Shown in pieces: positions 9,097-16,577 of a stretch of DNA of 64,000 bases. The notes beneath the pieces were generated by a model. The model had not been told where the DNA came from and made no database searches. It worked only from the letters and a program-made list of their open reading frames with translations. Source of the stretch: CBDANZ01 sp965197865 (lineage in GTDB: Bacteria; Acidobacteriota; Vicinamibacteria; Vicinamibacterales; CAVVIG01); NCBI GenBank assembly GCA_965197865.1, contig CBDANZ010000003.1:372001-436000 (forward strand), read 5' to 3'. Positions within the stretch are counted from its first letter, which is position 1. Every line of letters starts with the position of its first letter. The position numbers were made by a program, and so were the translations under genes.

Positions 9097-12000
9097 TTAA
9101 TAAAAATCGTGGGTGTCGAAGTCGACGTCGACGCTCCGCAGGCCTTGTACGGTTTCGGCGCCCACCGAGGTGACGCCATCCTGGTTCTGCAACACGCCTT
9201 CCACGACCAGAAACGGCTCCTCGACAATCACCAGCCGATCGCGCGCAAAGAGATCCGGCCGCACGATGATGTTCGCAATGCCGGTCTCGTCCTCGAGCGT
9301 GAGAAAGACGAATCCCCTCGCGGTCTCCGGACGCTGACGCGTGATCACCCTGCCGGCCACGCGCACGCGGCGGCCCTGCCGCGTCGTACGAAGGTCGATC
9401 GCGCGCAGGACGCCGCGCATGGCCAGCTCACCGCGGCAAAGCGCCATTGGATGGCGACCGACGGTCAGGCCGGTGCCCGCGTAATCGGCCACGAGGCGCT
9501 CGGCTTCGGTCATCGGCTTAAGAGGACACGGACTGGGCAATTCGCAATTAATAATTGGGAACTTACAAAGAGATACATCACCTTCGCTTTGTAAATTGTC
9601 ACTTGTCAATTGTGAATTCTCGAAGAGCTCGCCGGACGGTCGCACGGCGCGCTCGGCCTGCCAGAGCGCCGACCGGCGATCGTAGCCGAACGTATTCAAC
9701 GCGCCGATGTCGGCGAGCGTCACCACCTCGTTGCGCAGCAGGCCCGTACGCGCGACGAGATCGTCGAGCGAGGCAAAGCGCCGCGGGCGGCCCGGCAGGG
9801 CGGCAGGCGCCTCGTGCGAGCAGATGTTGCAAAACATGCGGTCGTTGAACTGTTCCAGCATCGAAGGATCGTCGCAGCTGCATTTCGGGCAATGCGGTCG
9901 TAGCGTGGCCCTTTCAGGGGCGCGACCTGCCATGGATCGCGGTCCTGAAAGGGCCACGCTACAAATCGCCTTCCCTCCCTGCTCGCGCAACCCGTTCACG
10001 TAGCGCAACCCGAGCCGGATCGACCCGTCCTTTTCGACCGTGCAGTCCCAGTCAGAGATTTGCACATCGATCGGCTGAAACCGGACACCGCGACGTTGCG
10101 CGTCCTTCACGAGCGTGGACGGATGGTAGAACCCCATCGGCTGGTTGTTGAGCAGCGCCGTGTAGAACGCCGCTGGGTAATGAGCCTTCAGATATGCGCT
10201 CGCATAAGCGAGCAAGGCGAAGCTCGCCGCGTGCGACTCGGGGAACCCGTAGAGCGCGAACGCCGCGATCGACGTGACGATCTGCTCGGCCGCATCGCCC
10301 GCGATTCCCTGCCGCGCCATCCCCTCGCGCAGTTGCATTTCGACCTGCTTCATGCGCCGCTCCGATCGCTTGAACCCGAACGCGCGGCGCAGGTCTTCGG
10401 CCTGCCCGCCAGTGAACCCCGCGGCCACCATCGCTATCCGCAGGAGCTGCTCCTGAAAGAGCGGCACGCCGAGTGTGCGCGCCAGGATTGGTTCAAGCGA
10501 GGAATGCGGATACGTCACCTTTTCCAGGCCGGCGCGACGGTTCAAGTAGGGATGCACCATCTGCCCGACGATGGGTCCCGGCCTGATGATCGCCACCTGG
10601 ACGACGATGTCGTAAAAGCACGTCGGCTTGAGGCGCGGCAGCGTGGCCATCTGCGCGCGCGACTCGACCTGGAAGACGCCAATGGTGTCGGACTCGCACA
10701 GCATGCGGTAAACAGCCCAATCGTCGGCCGGGAGATGCGCAAGGTCGAGAATGCGATGCGGCGAGCGCGCGGCCTCGCCATTTACCAGGGCGAGCGCATC
10801 CTGTATCACGGCCATCATGCCCAACCCAAGAAGATCGACCTTGACGATGCCCATATCGGCGCAATCGTCCTTGTCCCACTGCACGACGACGCGGCCGGGC
10901 ATGCTAGCGTTCTCGAGCGGCACCACCGAGTCGAGCCGTCCCTGACAGATCACCATGCCGCCGGAATGCTGGCCGAGATGACGCGGCAAACCCTGCATCT
11001 TGCCCCAGAGCCGAGCGAAAAGGCGCACGCGATCCGAATTCAGATCCAACCCCACCGCCGCCAGGTGTCGCGGCAGCGTGTCGGCCGAATCGGTGAACTC
11101 GAAGTTGTTCATCACCTTGGCCAGCCGATCCACTTGTACGGGATCGAAGCCGAGCGTCTTGCCGACCTCGCGTGCGGCACTCCTCCCACGGTAGGTGACG
11201 ACATTGGCGGTCATCGCCGCCTTCGGCCCTTCGGGAACGGCTCCTGGTTCTCCGGAGGCCGAGCCGTGCGAGTTGTACTTTTCGTACACGTGCTGAATCA
11301 CGCGCTCGCGCCGCTCGCCGCTCGGCAGGTCGAGGTCGATGTCTGGCCACTCGCCGCGCTCTTCCGAAAGAAACCGCTCGAACAGCAGCTCCATCCCCAC
11401 CGGATCGACCGCCGTGATGCCGAGGCTGTAGCAAACGGCGCTATTGGCCGCCGATCCGCGTCCCTGTACGAGGATGTCGTGCTGGCGGCAAAAATTCACG
11501 ATGCCCCAAACGATGAGGAAATAGCCGGCAAGGCCGAGCTTCTCGATGAGATCGAGCTCGCGCGCGACCTGCGCGCGGGCGCGATCGTGGTATGGGCGGT
11601 ATCGATCGCGTGCGCCGACATCGGTGATTTTGCGGAGAAACGACGCCTCGGTCTCGTCCGTCGGCACCGGATAATCCGGAAACCGGTAGCCGAGATCCGC
11701 CATCGTGTACTGCAGGCGATCGGCTAGCTCGCAGCTGCGCGCAATCGCGTCCGGACGATCCGCGAACAGCGCCGCCATCTCCTCGCGCGGCTTCAGGTAT
11801 CGCTCGGCATTCGGCAGAAGCCGCGTCCCCGCATGCGCAAGATCAGTGTGATGGCGGATGCAGGTCAGCACATCGAACAGCGGCCGCTCGGACGGCGTGG
11901 CGAAGCGGACGGCGTTGGTGGCCACAATCGGCACACGGAACGCCGCGGCCATCTCGACGAGCATCTGATTGGCCACTTCCTCGTCGCGGCGGCCATGACG

Positions 12001-12552
12001 CTGCAGTTCGACGCAGGTGCGGTCGCGTCCAAAAAGACCGACGAGACGATCGAGCAGCCCACCAACGCCGTAGCGGCCCGTATCGAGCGCGGCTCGGCCG
12101 GCGAGCGCCACAAGGCCGCCCGTCATGCCGTCGAGTTCCTCGAGGGCGAGCGCGCCCTCACCTTTCGGCGCGCGCATCTTCATGCGCGTGATCAGACGGC
12201 ACAAATTGCGGTACCCGTCCGCGCTCTCGCACAGGACGGGGAGAACGAAGGGCTGGTGGGGCGGGTAGGCCTGGTCGGTTGAACTCTGGCTTCCCCTACC
12301 TGCCTCACCTGCCCTACCCGTCCTACCCGCCTGGTGCGAAGCGATCGTGAGTTCCGCCCCGATGATCGGTTTGATGCCAGCGGTGAGAGCCGCCTTGTGA
12401 AAGCGTGGCGCGCCGTACACACCATCGCGATCGAGCAGCGCGAGCGCCGGATAGCCGACTTCGGCGGCGCGATCGACGAGCGCTTCAGGGAGCGAGGCGC
12501 CCTGGAGAAAGCTGAACGCGGATGCGGCGTGAAGTTCGACGTACGAGGACAC
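9097..12552 (-). CDS. dnaE2: error-prone DNA polymerase III alpha subunit DnaE2 (ImuC)
   Basis: 1151 residues from a GTG start. The N terminus (YVELHAASAFSFLQGASLPE) is the PHP domain. The polymerase palm and fingers include QGRGSAANSAVCYSLGI and WPDIDLDLPSGERRE, and the OB-fold sits near the C terminus (RVRVAGRVITRQRPETARG). It is the translesion polymerase of the ImuA-ImuB-DnaE2 mutasome. Three stretches lacking counterparts in the family are encoded by repeats or foreign sequence and stay in frame: about residues 75-95 (12268-12335), about 870-930 (palindrome plus a CPKC...CNIC zinc-ribbon-like segment) and about 980-1005 (AATTG repeats). It is the last gene of the imuA-imuB-dnaE2 operon, with 34 bases between imuB and its start and no clear ribosome site, suggesting coupling. 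Confidence 0.93.
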   Translation of the reverse strand: MSSYVELHAASAFSFLQGASLPEALVDRAAEVGYPALALLDRDGVYGAPRFHKAALTAGIKPIIGAELTIASHQAGRTGRAGEAGRGSQSSTDQAYPPHQPFVLPVLCESADGYRNLCRLITRMKMRAPKGEGALALEELDGMTGGLVALAGRAALDTGRYGVGGLLDRLVGLFGRDRTCVELQRHGRRDEEVANQMLVEMAAAFRVPIVATNAVRFATPSERPLFDVLTCIRHHTDLAHAGTRLLPNAERYLKPREEMAALFADRPDAIARSCELADRLQYTMADLGYRFPDYPVPTDETEASFLRKITDVGARDRYRPYHDRARAQVARELDLIEKLGLAGYFLIVWGIVNFCRQHDILVQGRGSAANSAVCYSLGITAVDPVGMELLFERFLSEERGEWPDIDLDLPSGERRERVIQHVYEKYNSHGSASGEPGAVPEGPKAAMTANVVTYRGRSAAREVGKTLGFDPVQVDRLAKVMNNFEFTDSADTLPRHLAAVGLDLNSDRVRLFARLWGKMQGLPRHLGQHSGGMVICQGRLDSVVPLENASMPGRVVVQWDKDDCADMGIVKVDLLGLGMMAVIQDALALVNGEAARSPHRILDLAHLPADDWAVYRMLCESDTIGVFQVESRAQMATLPRLKPTCFYDIVVQVAIIRPGPIVGQMVHPYLNRRAGLEKVTYPHSSLEPILARTLGVPLFQEQLLRIAMVAAGFTGGQAEDLRRAFGFKRSERRMKQVEMQLREGMARQGIAGDAAEQIVTSIAAFALYGFPESHAASFALLAYASAYLKAHYPAAFYTALLNNQPMGFYHPSTLVKDAQRRGVRFQPIDVQISDWDCTVEKDGSIRLGLRYVNGLREQGGKAICSVALSGPRSMAGRAPERATLRPHCPKCSCDDPSMLEQFNDRMFCNICSHEAPAALPGRPRRFASLDDLVARTGLLRNEVVTLADIGALNTFGYDRRSALWQAERAVRPSGELFENSQLTSDNLQSEGDVSLCKFPIINCELPSPCPLKPMTEAERLVADYAGTGLTVGRHPMALCRGELAMRGVLRAIDLRTTRQGRRVRVAGRVITRQRPETARGFVFLTLEDETGIANIIVRPDLFARDRLVIVEEPFLVVEGVLQNQDGVTSVGAETVQGLRSVDVDFDTHDFY
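9535..9622. repeat. AATTGTGAATT-type degenerate repeat inside dnaE2
   Basis: AATTCGCAATTAATAATTGGG and GTCACTTGTCAATTGTGAATTC units form an AT-rich patch within a GC-rich gene. Read on the minus strand they encode ENSQLTSDNLQ and FPIINCELPS without a stop. The patch is flanked by normal DnaE2 sequence (SGELFE, PLKPMTEAERL). Confidence 0.75.
9901..9961. repeat. 61-bp palindrome with perfect 18-bp arms inside dnaE2
   Basis: TAGCGTGGCCCTTTCAGG at 9901-9918 is exactly complementary to CCTGAAAGGGCCACGCTA at 9944-9961, with a 25-base loop. It is a REP/MITE-like unit. The arm recurs at 9076-9094. On the minus strand it is translated as part of dnaE2 (VALSGPRSMAG, RAPERATLRP). Confidence 0.9.
12268..12335. 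repeat. CCTACC/CCTGCC pyrimidine-rich repeat inside the dnaE2 PHP domain
   Basis: CCCCTACCTGCCTCACCTGC followed by CCTACCCGTCCTACCCGCC on the plus strand encodes GRTGRAGEAGRG in DnaE2. Related phrases occur in imuA (14148-14198) and at the end of bioB (35788-35812). Confidence 0.7.
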
Positions 12553-12554
12553 TT

Positions 12555-12583
12555 TTCACCACGAAGGACACGAAGGACACAAA
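12555..12583. repeat. CACGAAGGACACGAAGGACACAAAG repeat
   Basis: Three 9-base units (CACGAAGGA) occupy the imuB-dnaE2 spacer exactly where the dnaE2 ribosome site would be expected. Confidence 0.6.
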
Positions 12584-12692
12584 GGGTTAATCCACGATCG
12601 CATCGATGAACCACCCGTCCGTCTCGCGATCCCGGAAGATCCGGTACACGCCGCCGTCGGTGAGTGCCACATCCCACTCATCGCGGTTCCAG

Positions 12693-12770
12693 GCAGTCGT
12701 CAGTCGCCGGTCGTCAGTCGTCAGCACTTCAGCAGACGACGACAGCTGTCCGACGACTGACGACTGCATT
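12693..12770. repeat. GTCGTCAGTC-type repeat with internal inverted copy, inside imuB
   Basis: GTCGTCAGTCGCCGGTCGTC then AGTCGTCAGCAC on one side and GTCCGACGACTGACGACTG on the other form a degenerate tandem-plus-inverted array. On the minus strand it encodes QSSVVGQLSSSAEVL and TTDDRRLTTA near the ImuB C terminus without interrupting the frame. Confidence 0.75.
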
Positions 12771-13625
12771 GGCGCCCACCAATTTCCAGACGTGCACCAG
12801 GGTCCCGCCGACAGCGTGACGCTTCCGCCCGCAAAGCCGAGGCGATCGGTGGTTACGCGCACGGGACGGCCCGCTTCGATCGCCACGCGCACAGGCACAG
12901 GATGACGGCACCGCCGCCATGCCGAGGCCGCAGAACTCGGAAAGTTCAGGTCTCTGTGATCTCCGCGTGCTCTGCGTCGATCGTCGTGGGCGCCAGACTC
13001 CCTCACGAATGGTTTTATCTCAAACGCGCCGGGCCGATACGAATCGACCGTCGCCGGGGCGCCGATCCGGTCCTGCCCCATCAGCGCCACGAGGCGCGCC
13101 AGGAGTGTCGAGAGCTGTTCGGGCATCGGCTGCGCGCGCGTGAAGAGCGTGTGCTGCCACATGCGGCCCGGCGTCGGATCGACGACCACCGTGACGCCGT
13201 CGACCGCAGCGCCAGGCGGGTGCGATTCGAGATCGAGAAGCGCCAGAGTGCGCAGCGTCCGCATCTCGCGCACTGGCGAAGGGAGCTGCAGGCGCCGCGC
13301 ATGAATCTCGCCAGTGACCAGTCGCAGCAGGATATGGAGCACGGCGGCACCGCAGTCGCGCCGCTCGAGCCGGATCGAGAGCGGCTTGAGGAGCCGCGTG
13401 AGCACGATCGAGAGCGGCTCGAGGCCGTCAACCGGCCACACTCGAGCTCAAGCGACAATTCGAACCGCTCGTCGGGCAGCGTCGGCACGAACGGGCGGAT
13501 GTCTTCGCCACACGCGGCCCGCCAGGCGAGCGCGGGCCGGCCAAGACGTGCGGCGAGATCCGCGGGTGGCAGCGCCGCGAGCTCGCCAAGCGTCTTCACA
13601 CCCCAACGTTTGAATGCAGAGCCCG

Positions 13626-13668
13626 CCTGAAGCCTGACGTCTGGAGTCTGAAGTCTTGAGATTTCACA
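13626..13668. repeat. CCTGAAGCCTGACGTCTGGAGTCTGAAGTC-type repeat inside imuB
   Basis: Units of CTGAAG/CTGACG/CTGGAG encode SRLQTPDVRLQAG within ImuB. The same phrase family appears at the end of the second thymidylate kinase gene (28573-28627) and upstream of gltA (28728-28757). Confidence 0.65.
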
Positions 13669-14017
13669 TTTCTCGAGAATGGCAACCGGAACCGGCGCGA
13701 GCGCGGTCGCTTCATCGCCGGGTTCAACAACGGTGAGGCCGGGGCGCGCCAGCGCCAGGACGAGCGCCGTCGTCCGGGTCGCAGCGATCGCTACGTGCAC
13801 GCGCACGCCGCGCGCCAACGCCTCGCGGACGAGCTCCGCCCCGATGGTCTGCGGCGGACCAAGCAGCCGCTCGAGCCCGCTCACGTCGATCGATACGAGG
13901 CCGTCGTGGTGCTGCTCGTAGCGCGGCGAGAACTCCTGCGCGATGATGGCGAGCGTGGCGCCGTTGCCGGCCGGTTGAACGGGACCCGGCGGATGGTAGA
14001 GACACGCGAAGCAGGGG

Positions 14018-14803
14018 TTAGGCACAGTTCAATGCGGTCGTTTTCAACGCGACGACTGCTTCCTCTTGCATGCGCGCCCGCGCGCGTACGACGCGTGCCT
14101 CGATGTCGAGCCCTTCGAACAAGCGCCCGCGAAAGCGCGACGCAGAGCTTTTCCCTTCCTGCCCTTCCCGCCCCACCCGCCCTTCTCGTCCTAACCGCAG
14201 CGTGAGCCCCGCCGCACTGCGCGCCACCTGCTCGCGGCCGACGAGCACGCAGATCGTCTGACGCTCTTCGACCAGGCGCTGCAGCCGCAGCCAGGTGGTG
14301 AACGGCAGCCGTCCGAGCGCGCCTGCGGGCGCTTCGCCGGTATCGAGCGCAACGACCCCGAAATTACCGGCCGAGAGAAGGATCGTGAGCGCACGAATGG
14401 CCTGCACCATCGCGCGCTGATTCAGGTCGTGGCACAAGCCGGGATTGACGACGACGTGTCCGCGGATCCAGAGGAGGCGGTCGAGATCGACGCCGGCGGC
14501 GGCCGCCGATTCGACATCGAACATGTCGAGCGCATCAACGAGAGCAACAAGCTCGCCGCGCGCGGTGGCAGCCGCCAGTAGGCGCAGGAGCAGGCTCAAG
14601 CGGCCCGAGGACCGCGCGCCGACGATTTCCGAGAGTTGGCCGCGCGGAAAGCCGCCGCCCAGCCGGACATCTAACGTCGAAACGCCCGTGGCGCCAGACG
14701 CGTATTCATCGTGAGGGTCGGGCGGGGGGAGTGTGCTCGTGAGGGTGCGATCGAGCTGCCACGTGCGGAGCAGCGATTCGAGTTTGGCGCGCGCGAGCGG
14801 CAT
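14018..14803 (-). CDS. imuA: ImuA-like RecA-fold protein of the mutasome operon
   Basis: About 261 residues from the ATG at 14803 (MPLARAKLESLLRTW); an in-frame TTG lies 33 bases further upstream. Residues about 45-75 (STLDVRLGGGFPRGQLSEIV) match the start of the RecA-like core of ImuA/SulA-type proteins, and LVALVDALDMFD and FGVVALDTGEAP follow. ImuA recruits and regulates ImuB and DnaE2 in damage-induced mutagenesis. The stretch LGREGRVGREGQEGKSS (14148-14198) is repeat-derived. It is first in the operon. TTTCGTCTTTTGTTC just upstream resembles a half-conserved GTTC-N7-GTTC SOS box, but only weakly. Confidence 0.8.
   Translation of the reverse strand: MPLARAKLESLLRTWQLDRTLTSTLPPPDPHDEYASGATGVSTLDVRLGGGFPRGQLSEIVGARSSGRLSLLLRLLAAATARGELVALVDALDMFDVESAAAAGVDLDRLLWIRGHVVVNPGLCHDLNQRAMVQAIRALTILLSAGNFGVVALDTGEAPAGALGRLPFTTWLRLQRLVEERQTICVLVGREQVARSAAGLTLRLGREGRVGREGQEGKSSASRFRGRLFEGLDIEARVVRARARMQEEAVVALKTTALNCA
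14148..14198. repeat. CCTGCCCTTCCCGCCCCACCCGCC repeat inside imuA
   Basis: Pyrimidine-rich CCYRCCC units encode an (R/Q)xGREG-like low-complexity insert in ImuA. It is the same phrase family as 12268-12335. Confidence 0.65.
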
Positions 14804-14896
14804 GGGTGTTTCGTCTTTTGTTCGCCTCTCGGACAACTATATCGCATGCCTTCCGCGGAATCAAGCAGGCAAGTGAGGTAGATACGCGCCCAATAA

Positions 14897-14922
14897 AGGC
14901 AGGACTAAAATCCTGCGCTACT
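14897..14922. repeat. hairpin repeat GCAGGACTAAAATCCTGCGCTAC
   Basis: A 6-bp stem GCAGGA/TCCTGC (14899-14904, 14911-14916) with loop CTAAAA is followed by GCTAC. It lies between imuA and the MFS gene and resembles dispersed short palindromes. It could also act as a weak terminator for neither gene in particular, as no T-run follows. Confidence 0.5.
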
Positions 14923-14958
14923 TTGTGTTGGGCAGGACCAACGCTTCCTAGGACCGCT

Positions 14959-16281
14959 TTGGCCGATTCCGTCCCGCTTCCACCCGGTCCCGCTGAAATA
15001 CTGACCGCCCCTGACGCGGCTGCTCCGCAGCTTCTACTCGGCTCGAAAGCGCTGCGCCGTATGCTCGCCGCGTTTACCTACCGCGACTTCCGCGTCCAGT
15101 GGTTCGGCGCCTGCACGTCGAGCATCGGCACGTGGATGCAGATCGTCGCGCAGAACTGGCTCGTGCTGTCGCTGACCAATTCCCCGTTCTTCCTCGGGCT
15201 CGACGTGTTCCTGCAACAGCTGCCAATCATCCTCTTCACCTTGATCGGCGGCGTGCTGGCCGACCGATACGATCGACGGCGCACACTGATTGGGTCGCAG
15301 TACATCCAGATGGCGACCTCGGGCGCGCTCGCCCTCCTCATGTATTTCCAGATCGTCCAGATCTGGCACATCCTGGTGCTGTCGTTCACCACGGGTCTTG
15401 CGCAGTCGTTCGGCGGGCCGGCGTATCAGTCGCTCATCCCGTCGCTTGTCGAAAAGAAAGACCTGCCGAATGCCGTGGCGTTGAACTCGATCCAGTTCAA
15501 CGTCGCGCGTGTGCTCGGGCCGCTGCTTTTCGGTGCGACGCTGACGGTGTTCATCGGGTGGGGCTCCAGCGAGTCGCAGGCGATCAATGCATGTTTTGCG
15601 TTGAACGCGCTGTCGTTCTTCGTCGTGATCTCGGCGCTGATGTCGCTGCACGTGAAACACATCCCGTCTCCTTCCTCGCTCAGCATGCGCGACGAGCTCG
15701 CCGGCGGCCTTTCGTATGTGAGGCACCACAGCAACCTCGGAGCGCTCATCGTACTTGCGGCGACCACAACATTTCTTGGATTTGTGGTGCTGACGTTCCT
15801 GCCGCTTTTCGCGCAGCGCGTCTTTGGCGAAGGCGTCAATACCTATAGCCGTCTGATGGCGTTTTCAGGCGCGGGCTCGATTGTTGGCGCGCTCATCATC
15901 GCCTGGCTCGGAAAATTCCATCGGATGGGACTGACCTCGCTGCTGGTGCAGGCCGCGTACGGATTGCTCATTATCGGTTTCGCGATGTCGCGCGTGCTCT
16001 GGGTGAGCGATCTCCTCTTGTTTCTGATCGGCGCGACGTTGATGGTGGTCTTCTCGACGGTCACGTCGCTCGTCCAGCTCATCGCGCCCAACGAGATGCG
16101 CGGCCGCGTGATGAGCATCTACATGCTCGCCTTCCGCGGCGGCATGCCACTTGGCAGCCTCGTGAGCGGCTACGTCGCCACCCTCATCGGTGCGCCGCTC
16201 GTCATCGGCATCAACGGGGCGCTGCTCATCGTCGTCGCGGTGTACTTTTTGGTGCGGAACCACAATGTTAGGGAGCTTTGA
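14959..16281 (+). CDS. MFS transporter, EntS/MFS_3-like exporter
   Basis: About 440 residues from the TTG at 14959, chosen because TAGGA lies 5 bases upstream and the open frame before it is repeat-derived. An ATG at 15061 is an alternative. The core shows twelve-helix MFS character: FRVQWFGACTSSIGTWMQIV, GVLADRYDRRRTLIGSQ (motif A) and NEMRGRVMSIYMLAFRGGMP. This subfamily exports siderophores or drugs and is common in soil bacteria; the substrate is unknown. It is transcribed divergently from the mutasome operon. Confidence 0.88.
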   Translation: MADSVPLPPGPAEILTAPDAAAPQLLLGSKALRRMLAAFTYRDFRVQWFGACTSSIGTWMQIVAQNWLVLSLTNSPFFLGLDVFLQQLPIILFTLIGGVLADRYDRRRTLIGSQYIQMATSGALALLMYFQIVQIWHILVLSFTTGLAQSFGGPAYQSLIPSLVEKKDLPNAVALNSIQFNVARVLGPLLFGATLTVFIGWGSSESQAINACFALNALSFFVVISALMSLHVKHIPSPSSLSMRDELAGGLSYVRHHSNLGALIVLAATTTFLGFVVLTFLPLFAQRVFGEGVNTYSRLMAFSGAGSIVGALIIAWLGKFHRMGLTSLLVQAAYGLLIIGFAMSRVLWVSDLLLFLIGATLMVVFSTVTSLVQLIAPNEMRGRVMSIYMLAFRGGMPLGSLVSGYVATLIGAPLVIGINGALLIVVAVYFLVRNHNVREL

Positions 16282-16320
16282 GACGCCGGGCAAGCGCCGT
16301 TTGAACCGCAGCCAGGTCAG

Positions 16321-16446
16321 TCCGGCAAGGACGCGGCAGCGAAACGAGGCCCGCGGTCGTTCGGCGTCGAATACAACCCACAGATGGTTGAGTTATCCAG
16401 GCGGAATGCCGAGCGCGCCAGGGAGTTTCAGACGATCAAGGGGTGA
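16321..16446 (+). pseudogene. class I SAM methyltransferase fragment
   Basis: The frame from 16321 to TGA at 16444-16446 reads DAAAKRGPRSFGVEYNPQM and then VELSRRNAERARE, matching the beta-1 to alpha-B segment of class I methyltransferases (A-x-G-V-E-Y-N-P-x-M-V motif). Nothing recognisable precedes or follows it. The rest of 16282-16577 shows no gene. Confidence 0.5.
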
Positions 16447-16577
16447 GACGTTCAGGCTGTTCGACCTGCACCAACACCACAAGAACCAGTATTCCTTCCC
16501 GGGGAGTCGCTCTTCACGGCGACACATTCACACGCAGACTTCATCCATCATCACGTGTGGCCGGCGGGTCGAGCAGG

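Larger units (their letters stand above)
12587..14025 (-). pseudogene. imuB: ImuB, inactive Y-family polymerase-like mutasome subunit, frameshifted
   Basis: The frame starting GTG at 14025 (MPNPCFACLYHPP) carries SIDVSGLERLLGPPQ, the conserved IDVSG element of the Y-family palm, and helix-hairpin-helix regions (GVKTLGELAALPPADLAARLG) down to LELE at about 13440. The protein then continues in another frame as WPVDGLEPLSIVLTRLLKPL to the stop at 12587. The join is at GAGTGTGGCC, where a duplicated TG would explain the shift. Two repeat stretches are also translated (13626-13668, 12693-12770). ImuB bridges ImuA and DnaE2 and binds the beta clamp. If the frameshift is real, the mutasome would lack its hub. 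The start overlaps the imuA stop by 8 bases. Confidence 0.85.

Noticed and set aside
10060..11727. 555-codon plus-strand open frame opposite dnaE2
   Set aside because: Antisense shadow of a conserved polymerase in high-GC DNA. Its His/Arg-rich composition matches no family.
14808..14823. Possible SOS (LexA) box upstream of imuA
   Set aside because: TTTCGTCTTTTGTTC fits GTTC-N7-GTTC at only seven of eight fixed positions and lies within 5-20 bases of the start codon. Too weak to list as a site.
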